A stretch of DNA of 64,000 nucleotides from Streptomyces sp. NBC_01750 (lineage in GTDB: Bacteria; Actinomycetota; Actinomycetes; Streptomycetales; Streptomycetaceae): positions 248,001 to 312,000 of the forward strand of contig NZ_CP109137.1 in assembly GCF_035918095.1 (NCBI RefSeq), written 5' to 3'. Below are positions 34,759 to 44,302 of this stretch, piece by piece. The notes beneath the pieces were generated by a model. It did no database searches, was not told where the DNA came from, and worked only from the letters and a program-made list of their open reading frames with translations. Within the stretch, counting starts at the first letter, position 1, and every line of letters starts with the position of its first letter. A program made the translations under genes and the position numbers.

Positions 34759-36639
34759 GTGGGAACCTACAGGGAGAGCCGTCACCGGAGCCTTACCGAT
34801 CCAGAAGGCTTCTGGTTGGAGGCGGCGCGGCTGGTCGACTGGACGGTGCCGCCGTCGCGTGCCCTCGACAACAGTGGCGCGCCGTTCTACCGCTGGTTCC
34901 CGGACGGCGAGTTGAACACCTGCGCCAACGCACTGGACCGGCATGTTGCGAACGGAGCCGGCGAGCGCACGGCACTGATCTGGGACTCGGCGATGGTCCC
35001 GGGGAAGCGGTCGTTCAGCTACCGCGAGCTGCGTGACGAGGTGGCACGTCTCGCCGGTGCCCTGACCGGACTGGGTGTCGGCAGGGGCGACCGGGTCGTC
35101 ATCTACATGCCGATGGTCCCCGAGGCCGTGATGGCGATGCTGGCCTGCGCCCGGATCGGCGCAGTGCACTCGGTGGTGTTCGGCGGGTTCGCGCCCAAGG
35201 AGCTCGCCACCCGGATCGAGGACGCCCGTCCCAAGCTGGTCGTCGCCGCCTCCTGCGGGCTGGAGCCCAACCGCGTGGTGGCCTACCAGCCGATCCTGGA
35301 CGAGGCACTTGCGCTCAGTTCCCACCGGCCCGAGCACACCCTTATGCTCCAGCGCGAGACCCTCAGGGCCGATCTGGGCGCCGGCTATGTGGACTGGGCC
35401 GACGTCGTGCCCGGTGCGCAGCCCGTGGAGCCGGTCACGGTCGCGGCCACCGATCCGCTCTACATCCTCTACACCTCCGGCACGACCGGCCGCCCCAAGG
35501 GCGTGCTGCGCAGCGCGGGCGGGCACGCGGTCGCGCTCGCCTGGTCGATGGGTGCTATCTACGACATCCACGCCGGCGACGTCTTCTGGACCGTCTCGGA
35601 TGTCGGCTGGGTCGTCGGCCACAGCTACATCGTCTATGGCCCGCTGCTGGTCGGCGCCACGATTGTGGTCTACGAGGGCAAGCCCGTCGGTACCCCTGAC
35701 GCGGGCGCCTTCTGGCGAGTGGTCCAGGAGTACGGCGTGCAGGCGATTTTCACCGCGCCGACCGCGATCCGGGCGATCAAGAAGGCCGATCCGGCCGGCG
35801 CGGAGCTCGCCAAGTACGACACCACCTCCCTGACCTCGCTGTTCCTCGCCGGCGAACGTCTCGACCCGGAGACCTACCACTGGGCCTCGCAGGCTCTCGG
35901 CGTCCCGGTCACCGATCACTGGTGGCAGACCGAGACCGGCTGGGCGATCGCGGCGAACCCGCGTGGCCTGGAGGCGATGCCCGTCAAGCCGGGCTCGGCC
36001 ACAGTGCCCGTCCCCGGCTGGGACGTGCAGATCCTGGACGACGACGGACGACCGCTGCTGCCCGGCCGGGAGGGCGAGATCGCGATCCGGCTGCCGCTGC
36101 CCCCGGGCGCGCTCCAGTCGTTGTGGGACGACGACGACCGGTTCGTGGAGTCCTACCTCAGCCGGTTCCCCGGCTACTACCACACCGGCGACTCCGGCTA
36201 CTTCGACGACGACGGCTACCTCTTCGTCATGGGCCGTACCGACGACGTGATCAATGTCGCCGGACACCGCCTGTCGACCGGTGCCATCGAGGCCGCCCTG
36301 GCCACCCATCCAGCGGTCGCCGAATGCGCCGTGATCGGCATCCCCGACAACCTTAAGGGACAGGTGCCTTACGGACTCGTCGTTCTCAAGTCCGGCGCGG
36401 ACCCGGACCCAGAGCAGCTGCGCACCGAACTCGTGGCGGCCGTCCGGCGCGACGTCGGCCCCGTCGCGGCCTTCCGCGACGTTGCGGTAGTCCCGGCACT
36501 GCCGAAGACCCGCTCCGGCAAGGTCCTCCGCAAGACAATGCGCGGCATCGCCGACGGCCGGGACGAGCCGGTGCCCGCGACCATCGAGGACGCCTCCGTG
36601 CTCGACGCACTGCTCCCCGTCCTGCGCAACCGCCCTTGA
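34759..36639 (+). CDS. Propionyl/acetyl-CoA synthetase, PrpE-like
   Basis: A 626-residue AMP-forming acyl-CoA synthetase. The P-loop-like motif is YTSGTTGRPKGVLRSAGGHA, the central motif is DHWWQTETGW, the hinge aspartate motif is YHTGDSGYFDDDGYLFVMGR, and the C-terminal catalytic lysine lies in TRSGKVLRKTMR. RSAGGHA and the GW-type acyl pocket favour propionyl-CoA synthetase (PrpE) over acetyl-CoA synthetase, though both are possible. AGAGGAG precedes the GTG start. A strong hairpin terminator follows. It activates short-chain acids for entry into CoA metabolism. It stands alone between pseudogenes. Confidence 0.9.
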   Translation: MGTYRESRHRSLTDPEGFWLEAARLVDWTVPPSRALDNSGAPFYRWFPDGELNTCANALDRHVANGAGERTALIWDSAMVPGKRSFSYRELRDEVARLAGALTGLGVGRGDRVVIYMPMVPEAVMAMLACARIGAVHSVVFGGFAPKELATRIEDARPKLVVAASCGLEPNRVVAYQPILDEALALSSHRPEHTLMLQRETLRADLGAGYVDWADVVPGAQPVEPVTVAATDPLYILYTSGTTGRPKGVLRSAGGHAVALAWSMGAIYDIHAGDVFWTVSDVGWVVGHSYIVYGPLLVGATIVVYEGKPVGTPDAGAFWRVVQEYGVQAIFTAPTAIRAIKKADPAGAELAKYDTTSLTSLFLAGERLDPETYHWASQALGVPVTDHWWQTETGWAIAANPRGLEAMPVKPGSATVPVPGWDVQILDDDGRPLLPGREGEIAIRLPLPPGALQSLWDDDDRFVESYLSRFPGYYHTGDSGYFDDDGYLFVMGRTDDVINVAGHRLSTGAIEAALATHPAVAECAVIGIPDNLKGQVPYGLVVLKSGADPDPEQLRTELVAAVRRDVGPVAAFRDVAVVPALPKTRSGKVLRKTMRGIADGRDEPVPATIEDASVLDALLPVLRNRP

Positions 36640-36776
36640 GACGACGCGGCGGACAGAAAGAACCGAGGTCCGGCGTCAAGCGCGAGCTGCGTGCCTCGGT
36701 GCAGAGCGGCTGACCGCGTTGGCACAGCTCACCTCGACCGTGCTGCCGAGGCCGACACCGGGACATCCACTCATAG

Positions 36777-36805
36777 GGCGCCGGGGACCCTCCGTCCCCG
36801 GCGCC
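36777..36805 (+). terminator. Hairpin terminator after the acyl-CoA synthetase
   Basis: GGCGCCGGGGAC and GTCCCCGGCGCC form a perfect 12-bp stem with a 5-base loop. There is no T-run, as is usual for terminators in this kind of genome. It is 137 bp after the synthetase stop. Confidence 0.7.
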
Positions 36806-36867
36806 ATGCCTCCTGGCCTCGGGGCCCGAGCCCCGTTCTGGGAGAGGCCATTCCGGCCAGGGTCCTG

Positions 36868-37135
36868 TCAAGCAGCCGTGAACCAGCCGTTCCCGGCGAT
36901 GGCGACCCGTTCCATCACCCAGCGGTTGGGGTAGTAGTCGTTGATCGCGTAGTGCTGTACGGCCCAGTTGTCCCAGATCGCCATCGATCCGGGCTCCCAA
37001 CGGAAGCGGACCTGGTACTCGGGAGTGCGCGCCTGGTACCGCAGGTAGGCCAGTAGCTCGGACGTCAAGACCGCCGATGAGCTTCCTCAAGTCCTCCGGG
37101 AGATTGTCGTAGGCGGCCGCCATACACACCCACAT
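36868..37135 (-). pseudogene. TauD-type dioxygenase, 3' half
   Basis: The minus strand reads AAAYDNLPEDLRKLIGGL, then after a frame change and internal deletion LAYLRYQARTPEYQVRFRWE, GSMAIWDNWAVQHYAINDYY and NRWVMERVAIAG, the C-terminal end of TauD/TfdA Fe(II)/2-oxoglutarate dioxygenases with the distal histidine (QHYA) and arginine. The gene is cut at 37135 by the IS21-family element; its 5' half is at 40866-41303. Confidence 0.8.
37129..37135. repeat. 7-bp target duplication, left copy
   Basis: CCCACAT directly abuts the left end of the IS21-family element and recurs at 40866-40872 directly after its right end. In the dioxygenase reading frame the two copies correspond to the same codons (M-W-V), which confirms the insertion point. 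Confidence 0.85.
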
Positions 37136-37278
37136 TGGCTATGTACGTGGCTTGGGGAGTCGTTTCGAAGTGACTGTGGGAGTCACCATCTGACCGAGTT
37201 TGCGATGTCGGTTTGTTTTGACGTCAGTTGGAGGCTTGCGGTGGGACGGTGAAGTGTGCTCATCCCGCTGGGGGCCTC

Positions 37279-38926
37279 ATGGGGAACTCGCAGTCGAAGG
37301 TCGATCTGTACGCCGCGATCCGTCAGGATCACCGGCTGGGTATGTCGCTGCGGGCGCTGCAGCGCAGGCACAACGTGACGTGGAGAACGGTTCGGCGGGC
37401 GTTGGATGGTCAATGGCCGGAGCCGCGCAAGAGGCAGCGGCGCAAGGAATCCAGGCTCGATCCGTACAAGCCCTTGGTCGACGGGATGCTGCGGGCCGAC
37501 CTGGATGCGCCAGCCAAACAGCGGCACACCGCTCAGCGGATCTTCGACCGGCTGGTCGAGGGACACGAGGCGGATGACATCTCGTATCCGATGGTCCGTG
37601 TCTATGTGAAGGAGCGTCGCAAGGAGATCCGCCGGCAGGCAGGGGTGGGGCCGGAGGCGATGTTCGTCCCGCAGACGCATCTGCCGGGGGCGGAAGCGGA
37701 AGTCGACTTCGGGGACGTGCACATCGTGCTGGCCGGGGTGCCGACCCGGGTCTATCTGTTCTCGCTGCGGCTGTCGTATTCGGGCAAGGCAGTGCACCGG
37801 GTGTTCGCCTCCTGCGGTCAGGAAGCCTTCTTCGAGGTGCACGTGCACGCCTTCCGTGTGCTGGGCGGGATCCCGCGGGGCCGGATCCGTTATGACAACC
37901 TGCGGGCCGCGGTCGAGCGGGTCCTGGGCTTCTCCCGGGCCCGGGTGGAGACGGACCGCTGGACGGCGTTCCGTTCCCACTGGGGCATCGATGCGTTCTA
38001 GCCGCCCGGGTATCGAGGGCGCTCACGAGAAGGGCGGGGTCGAGGGGCAGATCGGCTACTTCCGCCGAAACCACTTCGTCCCCGTTCCCGAGGTCACCTC
38101 GCTGGCCGAGCTGAACGAGCTGGTCGATGGGTGGGACCTGGCCGACGAGGGCCGTCGGCTGCGCTCGCGCACCCGCACGGTCGGCGAGTACTTCGCTCAG
38201 GAACAGCCGCTGCTGCGGCCGCTGCCGCGCGAGGTGTTCGAGACCGGCCGGTGGTTCACTCCTCGCGTCAACCGCTTCGGGCAGGTCACCGTTCGCAGCA
38301 ACGCCTACTCCGTCCCGGTGCGGTTCATCGGCCGCCAGCTGCGGGTCCTGCTGCACGCCAACGACCTGGTCGTCTATGACGGCCGCACCGAAGTGGCCCG
38401 CCACGAACGTCTCAGTGGTCGCGGCGGCTCCCGCCTGGTCCTGGACCACTACCTCGAAGCCCTGCTCCGCAAGCCCGGGGCCTTCCCGGGCTCGACGCCG
38501 TTGGAACAGGCCCGCTCAGCAGGCCGCTTCACCCCGGTCCACGACAAGTGGTGGGCCGCCGCCCGCGCCGCCCACGGCGAGGCCGCCGGCACCCGCGCAC
38601 TGATCGAGGTGCTGCTACTGGCCCGGCACATGGAACACGAACACGTCGTTGCGGGACTGGCCGCCGCCCACCGGGCTAGCGCCCTGACTGCGGACGCCGT
38701 TGCACTCGAAGCCCGCAAGGTCGCCGAAGGCGACACCGGCGAGGCACCGGCACGGGCCCGCTCCGCACAGTGCACCGAGGGCCCGACGGCCACGGTCACC
38801 TTCCTGTCCGACTGGAAGCTGTCCCATCTTCCGCCCGACACCCGGCCGCTGCCGTCGGTGGCCCAATACGACCAGCTCCTGCACCGCCAAGGCCGCACGG
38901 CCGGGCGTGAGAAAGAGGGATCATGA
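37279..38926 (+). pseudogene. istA: IS21-family transposase IstA, frameshifted
   Basis: The first frame (37279-38001) has the N-terminal helix-turn-helix (MSLRALQRRHNVTWRTVRRA) and the first two catalytic acids in AEVDFGD and RIRYDNLRAA. It ends at GIDAF-stop. The next frame resumes at RPGIEGAHEKGGVEGQIGYF with the catalytic glutamate and runs to the end of IstA (DQLLHRQGRTAGREKEGS). Relatives read FYCRPG here, so two bases appear lost at about 38003. The break separates the D, D and E residues, so the element is probably not autonomous unless the frameshift is bypassed. The last codons overlap istB by ATGA. Confidence 0.85.
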
Positions 38927-39714
38927 ACCCACGCAAACGCGGACTGACCGAGGAAGCCGCCACCGCGTCCATCGACCAGGCATGCCGCATGCTCCGGCTG
39001 CCGTCCATCCGCCAGCAGTTCCCCGATCTCGCCGACGGCGCCGCCCGCGATCAGATGTCGTATCGGGCCTTCCTCGCAGAACTGCTGATGGCCGAGTGCG
39101 ACGACCGGGCCCGGCGCCGTTCCGAGCGCCGGATCAAGGCCGCTTCCTTTCCCCGGGACAAGAGCCTGCGGGCTTTCGACTTCGAGGCCAACCCCAACGT
39201 GGACCCCGCCACGATCAACACGCTGGCCACCTGCGAATGGGTCAAGAAGGGCGAGCCGCTCTGCCTGATCGGGGACTCCGGCACCGGCAAGTCCCACCTG
39301 CTGATCGCGCTGAGCACCGAGGCGGCGATGAACGGCTACCGGGTCCGCTATGTGCTGGCCACCAAGCTCGTCAACGAGCTGGTCGAGGCGGCCGACGACA
39401 AGCAGTTGTCGAAGACCATCGCCCGCTACGGCCGCGTTGATCTTTTATGCATCGATGAGCTCGGCTACATGGAGCTGGACCGTCGCGGCGCGGAGTTGCT
39501 GTTTCAGGTTCTGACCGAGCGGGAGGAGAAGAACAGCGTCGCGATCGCTTCCAACGAGTCGTTTTCCGGATGGACCAAGACGTTCACCGACCCCAGGCTT
39601 TGCGCGGCCATCGTCGACCGGCTGACCTTCAACGGCGCCATCATCCAGACCGGCACCGAGTCCTACCGCCTCGCCCATACCAAGGCCCAGGCGGAACGAG
39701 CCGAGGCCCGCTGA
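38923..39714 (+). CDS. istB: IS21-family helper ATPase IstB
   Basis: A 263-residue AAA+ ATPase. The N-terminal region (SIRQQFPDLADGAARDQMSY) is the IstB helical domain; CLIGDSGTGKSHLLIAL is Walker A, VDLLCIDELGYMELD is Walker B, and VAIASNESFSGW is sensor 1. RLTFNGAIIQTGTESYRL is the family C terminus. It is complete. IstB acts with IstA in target selection and strand transfer. It starts inside the istA stop codon region (ATGA), so the two are coupled. Confidence 0.9.
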   Translation: MNPRKRGLTEEAATASIDQACRMLRLPSIRQQFPDLADGAARDQMSYRAFLAELLMAECDDRARRRSERRIKAASFPRDKSLRAFDFEANPNVDPATINTLATCEWVKKGEPLCLIGDSGTGKSHLLIALSTEAAMNGYRVRYVLATKLVNELVEAADDKQLSKTIARYGRVDLLCIDELGYMELDRRGAELLFQVLTEREEKNSVAIASNESFSGWTKTFTDPRLCAAIVDRLTFNGAIIQTGTESYRLAHTKAQAERAEAR

Positions 39715-39720
39715 ACGGGC

Positions 39721-40203
39721 TCAGCCAGCGCGAACCTCCGGCACTGTGAACCGTGTCTTCGCGATCGCCAGCAGTTCGGTGGCGGTGTTGCTGCCATCGA
39801 CCGGAGCGGGGGTGTTCATCAGCCAGGCGGCAGTGTCGGCCTCCGTTGCGGGAGGAATGACGAGCAAGGTGCGAGACCCCTCGCGATAGGAGCAGAGCAA
39901 GATCTCGTTCTGCTCGTGACCGGACACGAACCACCCCGCGGTCACGAGGTTCTCGCCCACGGCGACTTGGTGCGGGACATCGGGCCACAGCTCGATCCCC
40001 ACAGTGACCCTGGTAAAGCTGCCTGCCCCCTCCATCGCTTCCACCAAAAGGGGTAGTTCGTCGATGAGATTGTGGGAGTGCGGCCACCAGGCACCGTCGA
40101 GTCCACCCGGGAGGGCTTCGTACGGCGCCAGCGAAAGCCGGACCTGCGGTGGTGAGGAGGGGCGCATCGCGGTGGTCGCGGAATGATCGGCAGTCGGTTC
40201 CAT
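39721..40203 (-). CDS. DUF5994 family protein, IS21 cargo
   Basis: A 160-residue protein with the DUF5994 pattern: VRLSLAPYEALPGGLDGAWW, PHSHNLIDELPLLVEAMEGA, VAVGENLVTAGWFVSGHEQN and LLVIPPATEADTAAWLM. DUF5994 proteins are widespread in streptomycetes and of unknown function. TGGAGG lies before the ATG. It is convergent with istB, six bases from its stop, and lies inside the element ends. It is therefore carried by the element. Codon bias is like the host. Confidence 0.85.
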   Translation of the reverse strand: MEPTADHSATTAMRPSSPPQVRLSLAPYEALPGGLDGAWWPHSHNLIDELPLLVEAMEGAGSFTRVTVGIELWPDVPHQVAVGENLVTAGWFVSGHEQNEILLCSYREGSRTLLVIPPATEADTAAWLMNTPAPVDGSNTATELLAIAKTRFTVPEVRAG

Positions 40204-40817
40204 GACGTGAACCTGCCTCCAGGCGCGGTCTCACCGGCCTGGCATTGTCGTTCACCGAGAACGGCGCCAGCACGGCCACCGGCGCACGCAATGCCCTCGG
40301 TAACTGCACCCTACTGCCCACGGGACTCGCCACTGCCTGGCTTGCCCGGCACAAAACAGGTACGCGACCACCCTGCACCGATCAGGGAACCACGGGCGCT
40401 GGAATGTCCCTGATCAGGGCCTGTGAGCGCCTGACCAGGGACACACAGACGCCTGTCTCCCCAAAGAAGGCTCTGCCGCCCCGGGGCCGTGTCCGAGGCG
40501 TCCAACGGGTCGGGTGCTTCTGAGAGCGTCCCGAGCTCCTGCGGAGCACCGCTGGGGTCTATGTCATGGATACGCCCTCGGCCCTCTCCCCGTGAGGGCC
40601 GACAGGGCACACCCCGGCCCTGACCGGCCTGTTGCGCTATCCCCTACTCGGGTCGGCCAGTCCACAGGGGCGCGGGCGGCGAAGAGCAGCACGGTCTCCA
40701 GGGAAACCGGCCCGTGAGGCCGGCAGAGAGCCAGAATGCCCACCGTGTTGGGAAGCCTCGACTCCGCGAGTGACATCAAAACTCGCTGACATTGATCACA
40801 TCCATCTCGCCACAACG
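40204..40817. other. Non-coding part of the IS21-family element
   Basis: About 600 bp between the start of the DUF5994 gene and the right-end boxes. No frame shows family similarity. It contains the DUF5994 promoter region, the palindrome CCCTGATCAGGG near 40410, and the strong hairpin at 40574-40608. Confidence 0.45.
40574..40608. terminator. Long hairpin inside the IS21-family element
   Basis: GCCCT and GGCCCTC pair with GAGGGCC and AGGGC around a short CCCCGT loop, giving a 12-bp interrupted stem. No T-run follows. It could stop transcription entering the element from the right. Confidence 0.45.
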
Positions 40818-40865
40818 ACTCCCGAAGTCACCGTGAAACGACTCCCACAGGGACTGACACAGCCA

Positions 40866-40872
40866 CCCACAT
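40866..40872. repeat. 7-bp target duplication, right copy
   Basis: CCCACAT, identical to the copy at 37129-37135. It directly follows the right end of the element. Confidence 0.85.
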
Positions 40873-41303
40873 GGTGTCCCCGGAGACATCAGGTACTTCG
40901 ACGGCTCGCAGCGCCGAACCGCGCGCCGGCTCTGCCAGGAAGGAGTGGGTCCGAGTGCCAGTGGTTCTCCATACCGGCAACGGAAGCATCCTTGGCAAGG
41001 CGGGAGCTGGTGGTGATGTCACCGGTCGGGAAAAGGGGGGTGGCCTCGGGCTCCTCCCAGATCCTGGCGACATCGAGGTGCTGGTCGGGAGTGACGTCCT
41101 GGCCGCGGAAGAACAGAACCTTCCACTCGCTACGCGCGCGCCTCGGTTCTCTGTTCGCCGTCGAGGGGGACCACGAGGTCGAGGCCCTGGATCTCCGCAC
41201 CGATGAGCGTCGTCTGCGGGCGCACCGCGAAACGCTTGTACGGTCGGCCGGTACCAGTACGGTCGAGACGGCGGGCGCCGCCACGACGATAGGTCAGTTC
41301 CAT
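40873..41303 (-). pseudogene. TauD-type dioxygenase, 5' half
   Basis: From an ATG at 41303 the minus strand encodes the start of a TauD-type dioxygenase: FAVRPQTTLIGAEIQGLDLV, EWKVLFFRGQDVTPDQHLD, VAGMENHWHSD with the iron-binding H-x-D, LAEPARGSALRAVEVPDVSG and then DTMWV at the insertion point. At least two frame changes are needed to join these pieces, so the gene has also decayed independently of the insertion. It continues across the element at 37135. Confidence 0.8.
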
Positions 41304-41523
41304 GTGACATCCCTGGCGATCGAAGGACGAGACGCCTTGCTGCGCCGCAGGCCATGCCCAGCGACGCCGGCGTATGGGGAACGTACGGCGCTGCGGCCGG
41401 CGGTGAGAAGCAACGATTTCCTGTGAGAGCGACAAAAAGGGGTTGTGGACGTGAGCACGGCGCACGCTCCCTGCCCCGACACCAGGGTCTTCCGGAGCTC
41501 CTCGTAGAACGGGGCCATCTCCG

Positions 41524-41886
41524 AAGCATGATGGGGGCCTCGGGGTGGGTGCGGAAGGTCCGCTCAACGGCTTTGGCGAGCTCGTCGACGGCCTTGCAGA
41601 CGGCGTTCAGCCGGCCGAGTAAGGCCTTGGCCTGGATGCCCATGGCTTCCTCGACCGCGGGCCGCTGGCGGGCCACGGGCTGGCGGAACAGCGTGTGGAG
41701 TCGTTCGGCGTCTTCGGTGACGCCGCGCTTGCGGCCCGCGTTGGTCATCTCTAGCCGGAGCTTCCACGTCGGCACTTGGGCCGTCGGCCACCCTCGCGGC
41801 AGCCGCCTGAAAATCCCTAGCTGCCGTTCGCCTGCCCGTGCATCGGCGCCCAACCGAACGGCAAGCCAGCTACGACCTCGCTTCAT
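41524..41886 (-). pseudogene. IS110-family transposase, middle fragment
   Basis: LHTLFRQPVARQRPAVEEAM, GIQAKALLGRLNAVCKAVDE and LAKAVERTFRTHPEAPIM match the coiled central region of IS110-type transposases between the DEDD and C-terminal domains. Both catalytic regions are absent. The remaining sequence up to 42025 has no gene I recognise. Confidence 0.5.
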
Positions 41887-42025
41887 GACGCTGTGACCTG
41901 CCGAAAGAGGATGTGACATAGCTTCTAACCGCCGGCCGGTGTAAGTCACCACCGCGCGCCACCGGGGCCCTCCCTCGGCCGGACGCAGGCCCCCCTCTCG
42001 CAACGCGCCCGAAGATTGGCCGCGG

Positions 42026-42223
42026 TCAGCGTTCCAGTTGCTCTTGCCTCGCCAGTCGGGCGCCCCGCCAGTGGCCCAGAACCCCCAACACCCCGCACAC
42101 GATGCCCAGCCATCGCCACGTTCCCTCGACGAGCGGATTCGCTATGCCGACAACAACGAACGCCACGAAGAAACCGCAGCCCAGGATGTTGCCCCAGAGC
42201 TTCAGCACTGGATTCATTCCCAC
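42026..42223 (-). CDS. Small membrane protein
   Basis: A 65-residue protein with two hydrophobic helices (GNILGCGFFVAFVVVGIANP and WLGIVCGVLGVLGHW) and a charged tail. The start is a GTG at 42223 or an ATG two codons on; AGGGGGA is slightly far upstream. No family recognised. Confidence 0.55.
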   Translation of the reverse strand: MGMNPVLKLWGNILGCGFFVAFVVVGIANPLVEGTWRWLGIVCGVLGVLGHWRGARLARQEQLER

Positions 42224-42427
42224 GTCCCACGTCCCCCTGGCTCAACGCGATGCCGAAGATCACGACGCATTAAAGCAACACCGCGCTCGTTCCGGCAGAC
42301 CGGGCCTGGGATCAAAGAACACATACTGAGGAGAAGCACAAACCAAGACCCCACGCCGAAAGACGCTGCTCAGCAGGGGGCTGCAGGGCAGCAGAGAGGA
42401 CAGCGCCCAGGCGAGGTAAGGACCCGC

Positions 42428-42520
42428 TGGCTTCGAACGAGTTTTCTGGCCCCAGGGGAACGAGTCTTCTGGCCCCGGTTAGCGATCTTCGGGGCCCGCT
42501 GTGAACGAGTCGATTGGCTC
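42428..42520. repeat. Terminal transposase-site repeats of the second IS21-family element
   Basis: Four tandem copies of a 22-23 bp unit with the core GAACGAGTNTTCTGGCCCC, the third degraded. Inverted copies lie at 44321-44357. The pattern is that of IS21-type ends. Confidence 0.7.
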
Positions 42521-42798
42521 CACCAGCCGTGAGAGCCGAGCGAGGCCCTCTTTCTGGCCGCGGTGTCAGTAGGCAGATGCCTGGTGTTGCAGGGTTGGCC
42601 TGCGAGCCGGGGCGAAGACCGGCGCTAAGCCTTCGTCGGCCCTGGCGGGCCGTTGACGGAGTGTGAACTGGACCGGTCAGATGGGATCCTCGTGATCAGC
42701 CACGCCCAGGAAGCGTGGAGCAGACGATCGCCTTAGCCCGTAACGTCCAGTCCAGGACCGCTGGCGAAGGTGACACACAGCCGTGAGGGAGACGTGAC

Positions 42799-43329
42799 GT
42801 GGCTGTCCCATGGGGGCTCTTGATATCCACCGCCGGTGGCGTTGCCGCCACCATCGTGGGTGTCATCGCAGGCGGCATCGTCGGGCGCCGCAGCCAGAAC
42901 CGGCAGTGGCTTCAGGAGTCGAGGACGACCGCCTACGAGAAGTTCCTGCAGGCATTCGGCACCGTGGAGATGGAGCTCCGCCATGCGTTCCTCGACAAGC
43001 GCCGGCCTGCCGTCGTATGGGAACCGTTCAACGCCGCGCTGCAATCGATGTGCCTGGTGGCAAGCCGGGAAGCCATCACGGCAGCCGAGCAGCTCTGCGA
43101 CATCATCGAGGAGTTCACCATCCTCTTCCACGGTCGTCAGCCGACAGACCTCGAAGAACTCCGGCCGATCCACAGCGGGTTGCACGAGGCGCACTTGAAG
43201 TTCGTCAACGCGGCTCGCCGCTCGCTCGATACGTCGCAGGAACACCTTGCCCGGACACTGGGCGGCCCGTCCGCGTGGCACGGGGTCGAATCCTTCTATG
43301 CCCGAGGTGATGGACCCGGTGGGGAGTGA
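42799..43329 (+). CDS. Membrane-anchored helical protein, IS21 cargo
   Basis: A 176-residue protein: an N-terminal helix (LLISTAGGVAATIVGVIAGG) followed by a long helical, charged domain (SRTTAYEKFLQAFGTVEMEL, AAEQLCDIIEEFTILFHGRQ, HLKFVNAARRSLDTSQEHLA). GAGGGA is upstream of the GTG start. The topology resembles small actinobacterial proteins with one anchor and a cytosolic four-helix domain, none with known function. It lies between the istB remnant and the element end, convergent with istB, exactly as the DUF5994 gene does in the first element. Confidence 0.7.
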   Translation: MAVPWGLLISTAGGVAATIVGVIAGGIVGRRSQNRQWLQESRTTAYEKFLQAFGTVEMELRHAFLDKRRPAVVWEPFNAALQSMCLVASREAITAAEQLCDIIEEFTILFHGRQPTDLEELRPIHSGLHEAHLKFVNAARRSLDTSQEHLARTLGGPSAWHGVESFYARGDGPGGE

Positions 43330-43492
43330 ATAGCAGAAGCTTGAGCATGGGCGCCGAAAGGCGCCGCCGGCGGCTTGGTCCGGTTTCCGGATCAGTCGGG
43401 GTCTGGCTGCGCCGCCGCGCGAAGGGGTAGTCGGGAATCCGAGAGCCCTGAGGCTGTTCACGCAGGCCCAGCTGCGTGGTGGTCAACTCGCG

Positions 43493-43861
43493 GTCTGCTG
43501 CTGTTCGGCGCGGACGCGGGTGCGCGCGAGCCGGTAGGAGCCGCTGCCAGTCTCGATGATGTTGCCGCCGAAGGTGAGGCGGTCGACGATGGCCGCGCAG
43601 AGCCGGGGTGCGCAGTGCTTTTTCGCGGGGGAAGCCTGCGGCTTTGATCCGGCGCTCGGAACGACGGCGGTTGCGGTCGTCGCATTCGGCCATCAACAAC
43701 TCGGCCAGGAACCCGCGGTAGGTCATCTGGTCGCGGGCCGCGGCGTCGGCGAGCTCGGAGAACTGGCTGCGCATCGTGGGCAGCCGCAGGTTGCGGCAAG
43801 CCGCGTCGATGGCGGCGTCGGCAGCCGGTTCGGTCAGGCCGCGGTGACGGGTGACGCTCAT
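43493..43861 (-). pseudogene. istB: IstB remnant with internal deletion
   Basis: The first about 80 codons (ADAAIDAACRNLRLPTMRSQ, AAARDQMTYRGFLAELLMAE, RIKAAGFPREKAL) are the IstB N-terminal domain. The next residues belong to the C terminus in another frame (PRLCAAIVDRLTFGGNIIET, GSYRLARTRVRAEQQQTAS-stop). Walker A, Walker B and sensor regions are all deleted. Confidence 0.75.
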
Positions 43862-43873
43862 GGCGGGACTCCT

Positions 43874-44302
43874 TCAGCTGGTGGGAGGCCCAGCCGATGG
43901 CCGGGCGTGACGCAGGAGTTGGTCGTAGGCGGCCACTGACGGCAGCGGCCGCGCGTCCGGCGGCAGTGCGGCCAGTCGGCGCGCTGTCAGCGAGACCACC
44001 GGAGAGGCGATCCAGCCGAGTGCCGTGTCCGGGCCGGCCTGGCTCGGGGTCTCGTGTTCGGCGGCCCGGCGTGCTTCCAGGGCGACCGCGTCCGAGGTCA
44101 GGGCCCCGGCCCGCAGGGCGGCGGCGATCCCGGCGACGACGTGGTCGTGGCTCATGTGCCGGTGCAGCAGCAGGACTTCGATCAGTGCGCGGGTGCCGGC
44201 CGCGTCGCCGTGCGCGTGGCTGGTGGCTTCCCACCAGGCGTCGTGCACCGGGGTGAACTTCCCCGCGGCCCGGGCCTGGTCCAGTGCGGTGGCCCCGATC
44301 AA
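43874..44302 (-). pseudogene. istA: IstA C-terminal remnant
   Basis: ARAAGKFTPVHDAWWEATSH, TRALIEVLLLHRHMSHDHVV, LTSDAVALEARRAAEHETPS and LPSVAAYDQLLRHARP correspond to the last 140 residues of IstA and align with the end of the istA product at 38926. The helix-turn-helix and DDE core have been deleted up to the element end. Confidence 0.8.

Larger units (their letters stand above)
37136..40865 (+). mobile_element. IS21-family element with a DUF5994 cargo gene
   Basis: The ends are inverted copies: the left reads TGGCTATGTACGTGGCTTGG then GGAGTCGTTTC, the right, reversed, TGGCTGTGTCAGTCCCTGTG then GGAGTCGTTTC. At both ends the first GGGAGTC box begins 19 bases in and a second follows 22-23 bases later, as expected for IS21-type transposase sites. 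The flanks carry CCCACAT duplicated. At 3730 bp it is about 1.2 kb longer than a plain IS21 element; the extra is the DUF5994 gene and a non-coding stretch between istB and the right end. Confidence 0.85.

Noticed and set aside
34651-36309. 552-codon minus-strand open frame over the acyl-CoA synthetase
   Set aside because: It is the antisense shadow of a gene with complete AMP-binding motifs; its translation has no family similarity.
40828-42003. 391-codon minus-strand open frame
   Set aside because: It joins an IS110 remnant, unrelated sequence and part of the TauD remnant. No single gene explains it.
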